Shown here: in pieces, positions 17,303 through 26,495 of the stretch
Layout: each line of letters opens with the position of its first letter
Position numbering within the stretch: the first letter of the stretch is position 1
Source: Bacillus sp. FJAT-18017
GTDB lineage: Bacteria; Bacillota; Bacilli; Bacillales; Cytobacillaceae
Direction of reading: 5' to 3'
NCBI RefSeq assembly: GCF_001278805.1
Contig: NZ_CP012602.1
Location: forward strand, 3,383,501-3,447,500
Length of the DNA stretch: 64,000 nucleotides
Position numbers and translations under genes: made by a program
The notes under the pieces: model-generated
What the model was told of the DNA's origin: nothing
The model's database searches: none
The model's input: the letters and a program-made list of their open reading frames with translations, nothing else

Positions 17303-17739
17303 CAATGCTGTACACCGTTATAATTGGATTCGGAAATTTCCGATAGTGCTTTCTTAGCCTGACTGTCTGTCATATCACGTACAGCAAAGTCACCAAGCGA
17401 TACAATTCCAACAAGCTTCCCATTTTCAACTACCGGAAGCCTTCTGACCTGATTGTCAGCCATAAGCCGAGATGCTTCCTCAGTTGTTGTCTCAGGAGTG
17501 ACAGTTATTAATTCTTTACTCATAATTTCTTCCACTTTTGTTGAACCAGAATGTTTTTCAGCCGTCCCGCGAATGACGATATCCCTGTCGGTAATCATTC
17601 CTACAAGTGTACCTTCATCAACAATTGGAATTGCTCCGACATTCAACTCTTTCATTTTCAGGGCTACTTCGTACATATTATCGAGAAGGGAACAGGTTTC
17701 TACATTTTTAGTCATAATTTCACTAACTTTATCCATCAT
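17302..17739 (-). CDS. ylbB: Twin CBS-domain protein YlbB
   Basis: 145 residues, two CBS modules: residues about 1-60 (VSEIMTKNVETCSLLDN ... VGMITDRDIVIRG) and 68-130 (VEEIMSKELITVTPETT ... LVGIVSLGDFAVRD). CBS pairs bind adenine nucleotides; the ligand here is unknown. Two ATGs are adjacent; the second (17736) has better spacing from GGGAGG. It has its own promoter region and terminator. Matches the B. subtilis ylbB position. Confidence 0.92.
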   Translation of the reverse strand: MMDKVSEIMTKNVETCSLLDNMYEVALKMKELNVGAIPIVDEGTLVGMITDRDIVIRGTAEKHSGSTKVEEIMSKELITVTPETTTEEASRLMADNQVRRLPVVENGKLVGIVSLGDFAVRDMTDSQAKKALSEISESNYNGVQH

Positions 17740-17935
17740 AATTCCTCCCGTTCAAAATCTGCCGCTTTTAGACAGGAACTTCTCACTTATCTTTTGTTTT
17801 ACTGGTTCGTTTTATTCCAATACCTGAACCTAATAACAGGTGAATTCATTGCATAATAAGACATTTTAAACTATTATAAAAATGAATTACGTGCCAATGT
17901 GAAAGCATATGCATGTTTAAAGGGGGATATCAACA

Positions 17936-18295
17936 GTGAAGTTTGAAAACACGGGGATTGAAAACCTGAAAGCGGACCTTAACAGGCTCGATGAAATCAT
18001 GCTTGAGCATGGGCTTGTCCGTGAGGGCCAATGGGATTATGAAAGAGTTACATACGACAAAAAAATTCAAATAAAAGACAGCATCTATTATTTGAGGCTG
18101 CGTGGTTACGCTGTCGAAGGTGATGTTGGGGCGCACCGAGCGGTTATACAGCTTCTGCCTCCACTTCTTGGAAAGCATTATTACCCTCATGGAGTTGAGT
18201 ATGGTGAAGGTGAAGACTTCCCTGCATCACTGGTTACACAATGCAAAAACTTAATAGACCAGGTAAAAGAGGAAATAGAAATCTTTGCTCTTTAA
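17936..18295 (+). CDS. ylbA: YugN-like family protein (YlbA position)
   Basis: 119 residues from GTG behind AAAGGGGG. Sequence pattern (LEHGLVREGQWDYERVTYD, then YYLRLRGYAVEGD) fits the YugN-like family, and the place next to ylbB fits ylbA. The function is unknown. Single gene with a strong terminator directly after the stop. Confidence 0.85.
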   Translation: MKFENTGIENLKADLNRLDEIMLEHGLVREGQWDYERVTYDKKIQIKDSIYYLRLRGYAVEGDVGAHRAVIQLLPPLLGKHYYPHGVEYGEGEDFPASLVTQCKNLIDQVKEEIEIFAL

Positions 18296-18303
18296 GAAAT
18301 TTC

Positions 18304-18331
18304 GGAAGGCATTCAATATGCCTTCCTTTTT
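18304..18331 (+). terminator. ylbA terminator
   Basis: Stem GGAAGGCAT / ATGCCTTCC with a 5-nt loop, followed by TTTTT. Confidence 0.92.
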
Positions 18332-18385
18332 ATTTGTTCAAAAGGATATAATTGTAGTATTCACTTATATTTAAGGGGTATTGGC

Positions 18386-19444
18386 ATGTCTGCATTTTTT
18401 TCAAAAAAAAGAATCATCCGGATTATTGGAGTTTTACTTGCAGTTGTTGCTGCCTATTTTCTTATACCTGCTTCTGCCCCAATCCTCCTGTCACTATTAA
18501 CAGCACTTCTGCTCGAACCCGCAGTTCGGTTTATGGGTGTACACCTTAAATTGAGCAGGCGGATGTCAGTCCTTCTCGTTTTCCTTTTGTTTCTATCTTT
18601 AATTGCTCTTGGGGGCTATTTTATAACAACAAAGGTAGCTGCAGAGGGATTTGCGTTAGCTAATGAGGTGCCAGCCTACGTAAATCAAGTTTCAAAGCTT
18701 TGGGCCGAGACCAAATGGAATTTGACAAAAGCATTGGAAGACTTACCCGCTCCCCTTGTCCACCAGGCAACACTTCGTATTGAACATACTATTTATTCGA
18801 TTATCGGTGTACTGCTGGAATATGTAAATATTGAAACCATCAGAACGGTCCTGACTAAAATTCCGAACCTTTTTATTTCATTTATCGTTTATCTTGTCGC
18901 TTTATTCTTATTCATGTTAGAAATTCCTGCATTAAAGAAAACAGTTTACCAGTACCTCTCAACATCTACAACCGAGAAGGCCAATATAATCTCATCAAGG
19001 CTATTTTACGTTATAACTGGATTCCTGAAAGCTCAGTTGCTTGTAAGTATAGTGATTCTCGCTTTTTCTCTTCTATATCTCTATCTTTATTTTCCTGAAG
19101 CAGCAATTATCGGCGCATTTTTAATTTGGGTATTTGATTTCATTCCAGTTGCAGGATCATTGTTAATTTTAATACCATGGGCATTGTTCTATGCTGTAGC
19201 GGGAAATATGGGAATCTCGTTTAAACTCGTATTTCTGGCTGCCATCCTTTTCTCAATCCGGCATTACCTCGAACCAAAAATGCTTGGAAACTATTTAAAG
19301 CTTTCCCCGTTGGCAACACTCGCATCTATGTATATCGGGTTTAAAATGGCAGGAATAATAGGAATTATATTTGGACCTATTATAGTCATAAGTATAAGCG
19401 CGGCGAGGGAAGCGGGAATCATTAAATTCAATTTCAAGCTCTGA
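18386..19444 (+). CDS. YtvI/AI-2E family membrane permease
   Basis: 352 residues with about eight membrane helices. A long extracytoplasmic amphipathic stretch (about 95-150) follows the third helix. The AI-2E/YtvI signature near the C-terminus is VFDFIPVAGSLLILIPWALF, then RHYLEPKMLGNYLKLSPLATL. YtvI proteins are sporulation-associated permeases of unknown cargo; other members transport AI-2 or act as Na+/H+ antiporters. ATG follows AAGGGG. The gene is not at this place in B. subtilis as I recall. A terminator follows directly. Confidence 0.85.
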   Translation: MSAFFSKKRIIRIIGVLLAVVAAYFLIPASAPILLSLLTALLLEPAVRFMGVHLKLSRRMSVLLVFLLFLSLIALGGYFITTKVAAEGFALANEVPAYVNQVSKLWAETKWNLTKALEDLPAPLVHQATLRIEHTIYSIIGVLLEYVNIETIRTVLTKIPNLFISFIVYLVALFLFMLEIPALKKTVYQYLSTSTTEKANIISSRLFYVITGFLKAQLLVSIVILAFSLLYLYLYFPEAAIIGAFLIWVFDFIPVAGSLLILIPWALFYAVAGNMGISFKLVFLAAILFSIRHYLEPKMLGNYLKLSPLATLASMYIGFKMAGIIGIIFGPIIVISISAAREAGIIKFNFKL

Positions 19445-19474
19445 CTGACAGACCGTACCTCATACTTATAACAA

Positions 19475-19509
19475 ACGGGCCACTCTATTGCCGAGTGGCC
19501 CGTCTTTTT
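19475..19509. terminator. Terminator between permease gene and ctaM
   Basis: 11-bp stem ACGGGCCACTC / GAGTGGCCCGT with a 7-nt loop, followed by CTTTTTT on the plus strand. It abuts the convergent ctaM stop codon. Confidence 0.92.
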
Positions 19510-19976
19510 TATGTTCCCAAAATTGCTTTTATGACAGATGTTGTTTCACCGCCACTGTAAAAAACGTACAGGAGAAGATAAACTGCAACTCCAGTTATCG
19601 CCGTGGCAAACCAGACAATACTTGTAATCGGCCCAAGCCTTTTATGTGTGGCAAGCTTGTTTTTAAATCCAGTATAAAAATTAATTATTCCAAGAACAGC
19701 ACCTGTAGTTGCCAACGTAATATGGAATATTAGAAAGACAGTATAATAAATTTTTATATCATCAGGCCCGCCAAAGGATGTATTACCGATAAAAATGGTT
19801 CTGGATGCATAAATAATGAAAAAAATCAGTGCGGCCACGCCAGCAAAGAACATAGTCCTCTTATGAGCTTCAATCTTTCGCTTGGAAATTTGATACCAGC
19901 CAATTGCAACAAGAATAGCGCTCAGCACAATGAAGGTAGTGCTGATAGTTGGGAGAATAGGTAGGGAATGCTCCAT
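19509..19976 (-). CDS. ctaM: DUF420 protein, CtaM-type oxidase maturation factor
   Basis: 155 residues with four or five membrane helices and histidine-bearing segments (KRKIEAHKRTMFFAG, FLIFHITLATTG, KLATHKRLGPITS). DUF420 proteins include Staphylococcus CtaM, needed for a functional heme A-containing quinol oxidase, and B. subtilis YozB. Placement next to ctaG strongly supports a role in caa3 oxidase assembly. It is separated from ctaG by about 185 bases containing a terminator, so it is probably transcribed on its own. Confidence 0.88.
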   Translation of the reverse strand: MEHSLPILPTISTTFIVLSAILVAIGWYQISKRKIEAHKRTMFFAGVAALIFFIIYASRTIFIGNTSFGGPDDIKIYYTVFLIFHITLATTGAVLGIINFYTGFKNKLATHKRLGPITSIVWFATAITGVAVYLLLYVFYSGGETTSVIKAILGT

Positions 19977-20135
19977 TTGTATTTGTCCTCACAATCTTAT
20001 GTACTACTATAAGTGTAGACGAGCCTCCGTGCTTTTTCAATTATAAAGTTAAGCTTCTAAAATTATTATATGCATTTATGCCAGTTATTTAGGGATGAAG
20101 GATTAAGCCAAACCCGGAATAATTTGATTGATTGA

Positions 20136-20163
20136 AAAAAAACAAGGCCCCAACTGGGACCTT
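20136..20163 (-). terminator. ctaG terminator overlapping its stop
   Basis: Stem AAGGCCCC / GGGACCTT with one mismatch, followed by TTGTTTTTTTTC on the minus strand; the ctaG stop codon overlaps the arm. Confidence 0.85.
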
Positions 20164-21055
20164 ATTCTGCAAGGAAAGGTTCGGGTTCTGGATCGATGCC
20201 GGTTTGCTCATCTCTATACCATTGGAAGAACACTTTTGCCAGCGCAATTCCGTATACAATTTCTTGAATGACTTTCATTAATACACCGCCAAGCCGCTGG
20301 TCTTCGAGAAGCGACATCGAACTGAACATTTGAGGCCCGCTTAAATCGAGTCCGGCAAGCAAGGTAGGTGAGACACACAATTCCAGAGCCTTCGCCCAGG
20401 CTCGTGGGTCTGAGAATGTAACATAAAGCGGTGTGTTAGTAAAGATAATCAGTGCACAAGCAGGTGTAATCAATATACCATTAGCAAAAATATAGCCCAC
20501 TTTTCTTAAGCCAGATAGGGTTTGGTATTCCTTAAGCGGAGCGACAATTGGCCACCACATAAAAATCGCGAGGATAAAGAGCAAAGAAGTAATTCCCGCA
20601 TGCATCCAAATTGATTGTTTTACTGTATCAAAAATAAGCGGGATATGATAAAAAGAAAATGCTCCATTGAAAACAATTAATGCGATTAGTGGCTTGGTCA
20701 CGACAGAAAACAACTTTCCGATAATCGGAAGCCTAAGGATAGCTCTCCAGAGCCATTCCGGTATACCAAGAATCAGAAGTGGCGGGACTACTAAGTAAAG
20801 TGTTGCCATTTGGATCATATGGGCATAAAACGTAATATGGCCTAGTAAATCCAGCGGTGAACCCTTAATTACGTACAATAATGCCATGGCAGTAACAAAG
20901 AAACCTGCCTGGCCCCTCCTTAAAGGCTCGCTTCCTTCAATTTTTCCTCTAAACTTTACGGTTATCAAAAAATAACCCGCGATTATAGCCAAGATAAATA
21001 GTAAGAAATACGGGCTCCAAAGCGCTTGAAAACCAAATATGTTTAAACTAAGCAC
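20162..21055 (-). CDS. ctaG: Cytochrome c oxidase assembly factor CtaG (CtaG_Bacillus type)
   Basis: 297 residues with seven predicted membrane helices. Family hallmarks: LNIFGFQALWSPYFL start, HITFYAHMIQMATLYLVVPPLL (His-rich helix) and AFSFYHIPLIFD. Bacillus CtaG is needed for a functional caa3 oxidase, probably in CuB/CuA delivery or assembly, and is unrelated to mitochondrial Cox11. Starts at GTG behind TGAGGTGAAAG. A terminator and the 3' UTR repeat array of ctaF separate it from ctaF, so it needs its own promoter or read-through. Confidence 0.95.
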   Translation of the reverse strand: MLSLNIFGFQALWSPYFLLFILAIIAGYFLITVKFRGKIEGSEPLRRGQAGFFVTAMALLYVIKGSPLDLLGHITFYAHMIQMATLYLVVPPLLILGIPEWLWRAILRLPIIGKLFSVVTKPLIALIVFNGAFSFYHIPLIFDTVKQSIWMHAGITSLLFILAIFMWWPIVAPLKEYQTLSGLRKVGYIFANGILITPACALIIFTNTPLYVTFSDPRAWAKALELCVSPTLLAGLDLSGPQMFSSMSLLEDQRLGGVLMKVIQEIVYGIALAKVFFQWYRDEQTGIDPEPEPFLAE

Positions 21056-21136
21056 CGTCTTTCACCTCAATTTAATAGATTTCCCCTATATTATAGACCT
21101 GCAGGAATCTGTAAGCAAAGCTCTTGCTTTTGTTCT

Positions 21137-21172
21137 AAAAAGAAAATCGGCTTGCGCCGATTTTCTTTTTTT
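21137..21172. terminator. Bidirectional terminator ending ctaF transcript
   Basis: Perfect 9-bp stem AAAATCGGC / GCCGATTTT with a 4-nt loop and U-rich flanks on both strands. For the minus-strand ctaCDEF transcript it lies past the repeat array, so the array is transcribed. Confidence 0.88.
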
Positions 21173-21194
21173 ATTTTGTTTTAGAAAAATGTAG

Positions 21195-21221
21195 AGCTAA
21201 ACGGGAACTTCCGCTTTTCTT
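21195..21221 (-). repeat. Truncated third unit of ctaF 3' UTR repeat array
   Basis: On the minus strand, the head AAGAAAAGCGGAAGTTCCCG and then TTTAGCT; the unit breaks off after 27 bp. Its head matches unit 1 of the same array (GAAGTCCCCGTTTAGC). Confidence 0.75.
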
Positions 21222-21407
21222 TGTCCAGCTGCAGCGCCGAGTCCCTCGAGGTTGCTTCGGTCCCTCAGTGGAAGTCAAAGAACAACTTCCTCTTTGGGCC
21301 ACCCACAAGAGTATGCTTCGGAAGCATACTCATCGCACGAAGAAAATGCGTTTTTGCATTTTCGAGGAGTGCTTCTCGGGACTGACCACGGCGCTTCCGC
21401 TTTTCCC
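21222..21407 (-). repeat. ctaF 3' UTR repeat unit 2 (type 2)
   Basis: Runs from GGAAAAGCGGAAGCGCC to CTGCAGCTGGACA on the minus strand. It contains a perfect 11-bp hairpin, GAGTATGCTTC / GAAGCATACTC (21309-21331), and a GAAAATGC / GCATTTTC hairpin. It shares the block TTCTTTGACTTCCACTGAGG with unit 1 of the pdhD array. Confidence 0.85.
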
Positions 21408-21556
21408 TGTCTAGCTGCAGTCCCCACCGCCTAGTGTCCTTCGGTCCCCTCACTACGATAAGTCAACATCGATTCACTACGTTCATCGTGTTTCCTTTAT
21501 CTCATGTCGAGGCCCTCCAGGCCATACGGCGCTAAACGGGGACTTCCGCTTTTCTT
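21408..21556 (-). repeat. ctaF 3' UTR repeat unit 1 (type 1)
   Basis: Begins one base after the ctaF stop codon with AAGAAAAGCGGAAG and ends CTGCAGCTAGACA. The interior matches copy A and unit 2 of the pdhD array: GCGCCGTATGGCCTGGAGGG and GATGTTGACTTATCGTAGTG. Confidence 0.88.
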
Positions 21557-21557
21557 G

Positions 21558-21890
21558 TTACCACCAGACTATGGTTAGGAATGTCAGAATGGTAAGCAAG
21601 CCAACAGCTAGGCCTCCGTATAGGAACATAGCTGGCATTTCATGTCCTTTATGGTTCATATGCATGAAGTAGTAAAGCTGGAAGATTACCTGAATAACCG
21701 CAAGGAGAACAATTAGCGGAACGGTAAACCAGGATGAAAATCCTACTCCAACTGCCCCAAATGCTATAAAGGTAAGAAATAGCATCATCGAGAATGAGAT
21801 AATCTGGTAACGCATTTCCTCTTTGCTTTTCTTCTTCCGATATTTAAGGTCAATTTTGGGGTTCCCTGAGTTCACATTTTGATTAGCCAT
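21558..21890 (-). CDS. ctaF: Cytochrome caa3 oxidase subunit IVB
   Basis: 110 residues with three membrane helices (about 31-50, 56-75, 85-107). The segment QLYYFMHMNHKGHEMPAM is typical of subunit IV (COX4_pro_2). It is a structural subunit of the terminal oxidase, cotranslated with ctaE from which it is four bases away. Its 3' UTR holds the repeat array. Confidence 0.95.
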   Translation of the reverse strand: MANQNVNSGNPKIDLKYRKKKSKEEMRYQIISFSMMLFLTFIAFGAVGVGFSSWFTVPLIVLLAVIQVIFQLYYFMHMNHKGHEMPAMFLYGGLAVGLLTILTFLTIVWW

Positions 21891-21894
21891 CAGT

Positions 21895-22524
21895 TTATCC
21901 CACCATTCCCATTAAGTAGACTACTGTAAAGATAAATACCCAAACTACGTCAATGAAATGCCAGTATAGGCTGGCAATATAAAACTTAGGAGCGTTGTAC
22001 AGGCTTAGGCCCCTCTTTGCATTACGAATCATAAGAGATAGTATCCAGGCAAGGCCAAAGATTACGTGCGCGCCGTGGAAACCGACAAGCGCATAAAATG
22101 AAGATCCGAATGCCGAGCTTGTAAAGGTATGCTTATAAGCATGAACATAATGCTGGAATTCATAAATCTCCAAAACCAGGAATGCAGCACCAAGTGCAAC
22201 TGTAACACCAAGCCAGATCATCATTTTTTTATGGTCAAAGTTCTTCATGTGGTACATTGCATACACGCTTGTCAATGAGCTGGTCAAAAGCAGCATCGTC
22301 GCGACAAATGTAAGTGGCAAGTCGAATATATCCTGCGCCAGTTTATGGGAATCATCTGGAACTTTATCCTTCAGCGCCAAATAGGTTGCAAACAGCGAAG
22401 CGAACAAAACGGTCTCGCCGCCAAGGAATAACCAGAAGCCTAAAAATTTATTTTTTCCTTCAAGGGTTGCTTTTTCGGGCGAAGCAGGCCATGTTTCGTA
22501 CGTCATTTTTTCTTCAGCTTGCAT
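21895..22524 (-). CDS. ctaE: Cytochrome caa3 oxidase subunit III
   Basis: 209 residues, five membrane helices, the usual length for the short bacterial subunit III. Motifs: LGFWLFLGGETVLFASLFATYL near the N-terminus, YALVGFHGAHVIFGLAWI and LYWHFIDVVWVFIFTVVYL at the C-terminus. Its ATG overlaps the ctaD stop (TAATG), so translation is coupled. It is a structural subunit that guards the proton uptake path of subunit I. Confidence 0.97.
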   Translation of the reverse strand: MQAEEKMTYETWPASPEKATLEGKNKFLGFWLFLGGETVLFASLFATYLALKDKVPDDSHKLAQDIFDLPLTFVATMLLLTSSLTSVYAMYHMKNFDHKKMMIWLGVTVALGAAFLVLEIYEFQHYVHAYKHTFTSSAFGSSFYALVGFHGAHVIFGLAWILSLMIRNAKRGLSLYNAPKFYIASLYWHFIDVVWVFIFTVVYLMGMVG

Positions 22525-24401
22525 TATGCCTTTACCCCCCTATCGTCCTCATCAACAAGATCTTCCTTATGAATATGGAATCCATGATCATCTTTAATAG
22601 AACGGAATAGCATGGAGCCAAATGTAATAAGGAGACCCAGAACTAGTACCGGGATTGCCCAGGCCTTTGGATCATCCCCTGACTGGTACATTGCACCAAA
22701 TGCTGCAATGAACAAACCAAGTGAAATCACAAACGGTACAAATGATGAATTCGGCATATGGATATCACCGACCGGTTCTGCCGGCATCATACCTTTTTTG
22801 CCTTCCATTTTTTCAAGCCATAGAGCATCCAACCCCCGTACAAGCGGAGTCTGCTTAAAGTTGTAGAAAGGTGGAGGTGAAGCAACAGCCCATTCAAGTG
22901 TCCTTCCATCTTCCCACGGATCTGCTCCGACCCGGACATTCTTTACCTGTGTCATGACGATGTTATAAAGCAGTACAATGACGCCGGCAGCCATCAAGAA
23001 TGCCCCCACAGTACTCACGAAGTTCCCTGCGTCCAGTCCCTGTCCCGGCAAGAATTTAAAGATCCTGCGCGGCATGCCCCAAAGACCAAGGAAATGCTGG
23101 ATGAAGAATGTCAGATGGAAGCCGATTAAGAACAGCCAGAAAGTAATCTTGCCCAATGTTTCGTTAAGCATCGTTCCAAATATTTTTGGCCACCATAAAT
23201 GAGTGCCAGCCAAAAGGGCTAATACGACACCACCAACGATAACATAATGGAAGTGAGCGACAACGAAATACGTATCATGGTACTGGTAATCCTGTGCTGC
23301 AGACGCAAGCATGATACCAGTTACGCCACCTGCAGTGAAACTTGGAATAAACGCAACTGCATATAACATAGGTGTTGTGAATTTAATGCTTCCTCCCCAC
23401 ATTGTAAGGAGCCAGTTAAAGATCTTAATACCCGTTGGCACAGCAATTGCCATTGTTGCAACCGCGAAAATAGAGTTGGCAATCGGGCCGAGCCCTGTTG
23501 TAAACATGTGGTGAGCCCATACCATGAAGCCAAGGAAACCAATCAGGACAGTCGCAAATACCATCGAGGAGTATCCGAATAGGCGCTTCCTTGAAAAAAT
23601 TGAGAATATTTCAGAAAAGATACCGAACGCCGGAAGTATAAGGATATAAACTTCAGGGTGTCCGAAAATCCAGAATAAATGTTCCCAAATGACAGTGTTG
23701 CCCCCATTTGCAACATCAAAGAAGTTGGCGCCGAACAGGCGATCAAACATCATTAGCGTTAAACCTACTGTTAATGGAGGAAACGCAAACAGAATAAGTG
23801 CTGAAGCAACGAAAGTAGTCCAAGTAAACAACGGCATACGCATATAGGTCATACCTGGAGCACGCATATTAATGATAGTGACAAGGAAGTTGATACCGGC
23901 AATTAAAGTACCAAAACCGGATATTTGTAGTCCTAGTACATAAAAATCAATGCCGTGCCCTTCGCTATAAATTGATAGTGACGCATAGGATGTCCAGCCG
24001 GCATCAGGAGCGCCGCCCATGAACCATGAAAGGTTCAGGAACACACCTCCAAAGAAAAACAGCCAGAATCCAAGCGAATTCAAGAATGGAAACGCGACAT
24101 CGCGCGCTCCGATTTGTATTGGTACGACCGCATTCATAAATGCGAATAATAAAGGCATTGCTGCAAGGAATATCATTGTTGTCCCATGCATTGTCAAAAT
24201 TTCATTATATAACCCTGCACTGACAAAATCATTGTCCGGTACAGCTAGCTGAATGCGGATAACCATCGCTTCCAGCCCGCCGACGATAAAGAAAAATCCG
24301 CCGGCTATTAAATAAAGGATTGCAATTTTTTTATGGTCGACAGTCGTCAAATAGTCCCATAAGACTGCCCCGAAACCCCTTTTTTGAGCGTAGGTACTCA
24401 C
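22524..24401 (-). CDS. ctaD: Cytochrome caa3 oxidase subunit I
   Basis: 625 residues; the long C-terminal extension beyond twelve helices is typical for Bacillus CtaD. Heme a and CuB ligands are visible: HGTTMIF (low-spin heme His), FWIFGHPEVYILILPAFG (CuB His and cross-linked Tyr), WAHHMFTTG (two CuB His) and HDTYFVVAHFHYVIVGG (heme a3 and heme a His). It reduces O2 to water and pumps protons. Starts at GTG behind GGGAGG. Middle gene of ctaCDEF. Confidence 0.98.
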   Translation of the reverse strand: MSTYAQKRGFGAVLWDYLTTVDHKKIAILYLIAGGFFFIVGGLEAMVIRIQLAVPDNDFVSAGLYNEILTMHGTTMIFLAAMPLLFAFMNAVVPIQIGARDVAFPFLNSLGFWLFFFGGVFLNLSWFMGGAPDAGWTSYASLSIYSEGHGIDFYVLGLQISGFGTLIAGINFLVTIINMRAPGMTYMRMPLFTWTTFVASALILFAFPPLTVGLTLMMFDRLFGANFFDVANGGNTVIWEHLFWIFGHPEVYILILPAFGIFSEIFSIFSRKRLFGYSSMVFATVLIGFLGFMVWAHHMFTTGLGPIANSIFAVATMAIAVPTGIKIFNWLLTMWGGSIKFTTPMLYAVAFIPSFTAGGVTGIMLASAAQDYQYHDTYFVVAHFHYVIVGGVVLALLAGTHLWWPKIFGTMLNETLGKITFWLFLIGFHLTFFIQHFLGLWGMPRRIFKFLPGQGLDAGNFVSTVGAFLMAAGVIVLLYNIVMTQVKNVRVGADPWEDGRTLEWAVASPPPFYNFKQTPLVRGLDALWLEKMEGKKGMMPAEPVGDIHMPNSSFVPFVISLGLFIAAFGAMYQSGDDPKAWAIPVLVLGLLITFGSMLFRSIKDDHGFHIHKEDLVDEDDRGVKA

Positions 24402-24431
24402 AGTTTTACCTCCCTTTCCACCATTCCCCGG

Positions 24432-25493
24432 TTATTCCTGAACTTTTAATCCCATCAAATATTCTGCAAGCTGATCGAGCTGCTTTTCATCTAACTTGCC
24501 ATATTGGCCAGTCATTTTGTTGCCCGGCTTATACTTCTCAGGGTTTTTGATCCAGTTTTTCAAGTTTTCTTTATCATGTGGGAGAATACCGGCCACAAGC
24601 TCCCGGTCACCAAAGTTAGTCAAGTTAGGCCCCATCCTAGCTGCTTCAGGTGTTGTGTTTGCTGGAGTGACAGCATGGCAGCTCAGGCAGCTTTGATTGA
24701 AAATTTCCTGGCCAGCCTGTGCATCAGCAGTAGTTGCCGCAGCAGGTTCCTTTACATCCTGCATTGCAGTCACCCAACTATCGAACTCATCGCGTGAAAC
24801 TGCTTTTACTTTGAAATCCATTAAGGCATGTGATGGTCCGCATAATTCTGCACACTTACCATAGAAGAGGTTTCCTGCTTCATTGGCTTTCTGCGAGTCA
24901 AATTCCAGCCAAAATTTATTCAACGTGTCCGTGTTTGTATCCATCTTTCCCCCAACTGCTGGAATCCAGAAGGAATGTTTAACGTCGGAAGCCTTAAGGT
25001 TAAAGTAAACCTTTTCATCTGTCGGCACGACAAGATCCTGGCTCGTAACGATTTTCTGGTTAGGATATTCAAATTCCCACCAGTATAAATTCGCACGTAC
25101 ATTGATAACGAGCGCATCCGAATTTTTCTTTTCCGCTTCGGAAACATCAGCAAGCTTGAAAGTAGCTGATACAGTAGGGACAGCCAAAATTAATAACAAT
25201 AAGATTGGGATAACAGTCCAAACGATTTCAAGTGTGTGATTTCCTTCAACTTGTTTCGGAATTTCATCTTCACTTTTACGGCGGAATTTAAGCAACACTA
25301 GAACGAACAGTACTGTCACAACAAGGATAACTCCTACCATGATACCGGTACTGAGCTTCATTAATCCGTATTGCATTTCCGCAACTTCTCCCGCAGGCTG
25401 CAGTGTGGACAGGAATGGCTTTCCACAGCCCGATAGGAATAGCGCCAACATTGAAAAAATTGATACCAAGCGCCAATTCGCAAGCCTTTTCAT
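24432..25493 (-). CDS. ctaC: Cytochrome caa3 oxidase subunit II with fused cytochrome c
   Basis: 353 residues. A lipoprotein signal peptide ends in LFLSGC, then two membrane helices, the CuA cupredoxin domain (HSFWIPAVGGKMDTN, CAELCGPSHALMDF with the two Cys, His and Met ligands) and a C-terminal cytochrome c domain with CLSCH heme motif near residue 270. The fused cytochrome makes this a caa3 enzyme taking electrons from cytochrome c. ATG follows GAGGGG. First gene of the ctaCDEF cluster. Confidence 0.98.
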   Translation of the reverse strand: MKRLANWRLVSIFSMLALFLSGCGKPFLSTLQPAGEVAEMQYGLMKLSTGIMVGVILVVTVLFVLVLLKFRRKSEDEIPKQVEGNHTLEIVWTVIPILLLLILAVPTVSATFKLADVSEAEKKNSDALVINVRANLYWWEFEYPNQKIVTSQDLVVPTDEKVYFNLKASDVKHSFWIPAVGGKMDTNTDTLNKFWLEFDSQKANEAGNLFYGKCAELCGPSHALMDFKVKAVSRDEFDSWVTAMQDVKEPAAATTADAQAGQEIFNQSCLSCHAVTPANTTPEAARMGPNLTNFGDRELVAGILPHDKENLKNWIKNPEKYKPGNKMTGQYGKLDEKQLDQLAEYLMGLKVQE

Positions 25494-25530
25494 AGATTAA
25501 TCAAACCCCTCTTTCGTATTAAGTTTGTTG

Positions 25531-25567
25531 ACAGGACGCTTCACCCCGCAGCAGGGAAGCATCCTGT
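25531..25567 (-). other. Intercistronic hairpin between ctaB and ctaC
   Basis: A 12-bp imperfect stem (ACAGGACGCTTC / GAAGCATCCTGT) with a 13-nt loop. There is no U-run, so it is more likely a processing or mRNA-stability hairpin between ctaB and ctaCDEF, or a partial terminator. Confidence 0.5.
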
Positions 25568-25574
25568 AGCGAAA

Positions 25575-26495
25575 CTAAATGACTGTTACAATGACCATCG
25601 CTGTAAATATGATTGTTACGTATTGCAGCGAGTACACAAACATAAGCTTCGCCCATTTGATATCATCTTTCATCATATATCCATAAATCCCCAATGCTAA
25701 CCAGCCAATATTAAGCAAGGTGGCCAGCACTAGAAACGGGATTCCAAGGGAAGTCAGGAAAAGTGGTATTGGAAGCAGTGCAGCAACCCAAAGGACTATA
25801 TGGAGTTTAGTAGTTCCAAATCCTTTTACAACCGGTAGCATCGGAACGCCTGCTGCCCTGTATTCTTCCACCCTTCTCATTGCAAGAGCATAAAAATGCG
25901 GCGGCTGCCAGATAAACATTAGTGCAAACAGCGCCCATGCAACCGGGTCCAGATTACTGTCAATAGCAGCCCAGCCAATCAGTGGCGGTACTGCCCCGGA
26001 TACACTTCCTACAATCGTGTTCGAAACAAACTGTCGCTTTGACCACATCGTATAAAGGACGACATAACTAAAAACCCCAACGATGCCTATGACAGCAGCA
26101 GTAACTGTTGTAAACAGCAACGAGATGGTCCCAAGTATAATTAGCGCTATTCCCAGCCATAAGACTTTCATGGGCTGTACGGTTCCGTTAACCGTAGGCC
26201 GGCTCTTTGTCCGTTCCATTAAAGGATCAATGTCCCGGTCATAAAAATTATTGATTGCACACGATCCCGCTATAATAAGGGATGATCCTGCAAGTGTGAA
26301 AAAAACTATATCAAGGTTTTCCAGGAAACGCATGCCCGAAAATTCCAGTGCAAGCCATAACCCAGTAAACGTTGTTATCATATTTGAATTTACAATTCCA
26401 ATTTTAATTAAGGCCAGAAAATCTTTAAATACCATTGACCTATCAAGGCTGCCTTGATTAATCGAAGCCTCACTGTATGCCTTCGGATTGGACAT
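25575..26495 (-). CDS. ctaB: Protoheme IX farnesyltransferase (heme O synthase)
   Basis: 306 residues, UbiA-type prenyltransferase with about eight or nine membrane helices. The first aspartate-rich motif [19 protein letters not shown] (about 83-101) and the second loop [18 protein letters not shown] are complete. It transfers farnesyl diphosphate to heme B to give heme O, the substrate of CtaA. Starts at ATG behind AAGGAGGAAG. First gene of the block, probably transcribed with ctaCDEF from the ctaA-ctaB divergent region. Confidence 0.98.
   Translation of the reverse strand: MSNPKAYSEASINQGSLDRSMVFKDFLALIKIGIVNSNMITTFTGLWLALEFSGMRFLENLDIVFFTLAGSSLIIAGSCAINNFYDRDIDPLMERTKSRPTVNGTVQPMKVLWLGIALIILGTISLLFTTVTAAVIGIVGVFSYVVLYTMWSKRQFVSNTIVGSVSGAVPPLIGWAAIDSNLDPVAWALFALMFIWQPPHFYALAMRRVEEYRAAGVPMLPVVKGFGTTKLHIVLWVAALLPIPLFLTSLGIPFLVLATLLNIGWLALGIYGYMMKDDIKWAKLMFVYSLQYVTIIFTAMVIVTVI

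Noticed and set aside
21252..21453. Opposing 60-62 codon ORFs inside the ctaF repeat array
   Set aside because: They lie wholly in the repeat units, have no ribosome sites, and are not conserved in the second array.
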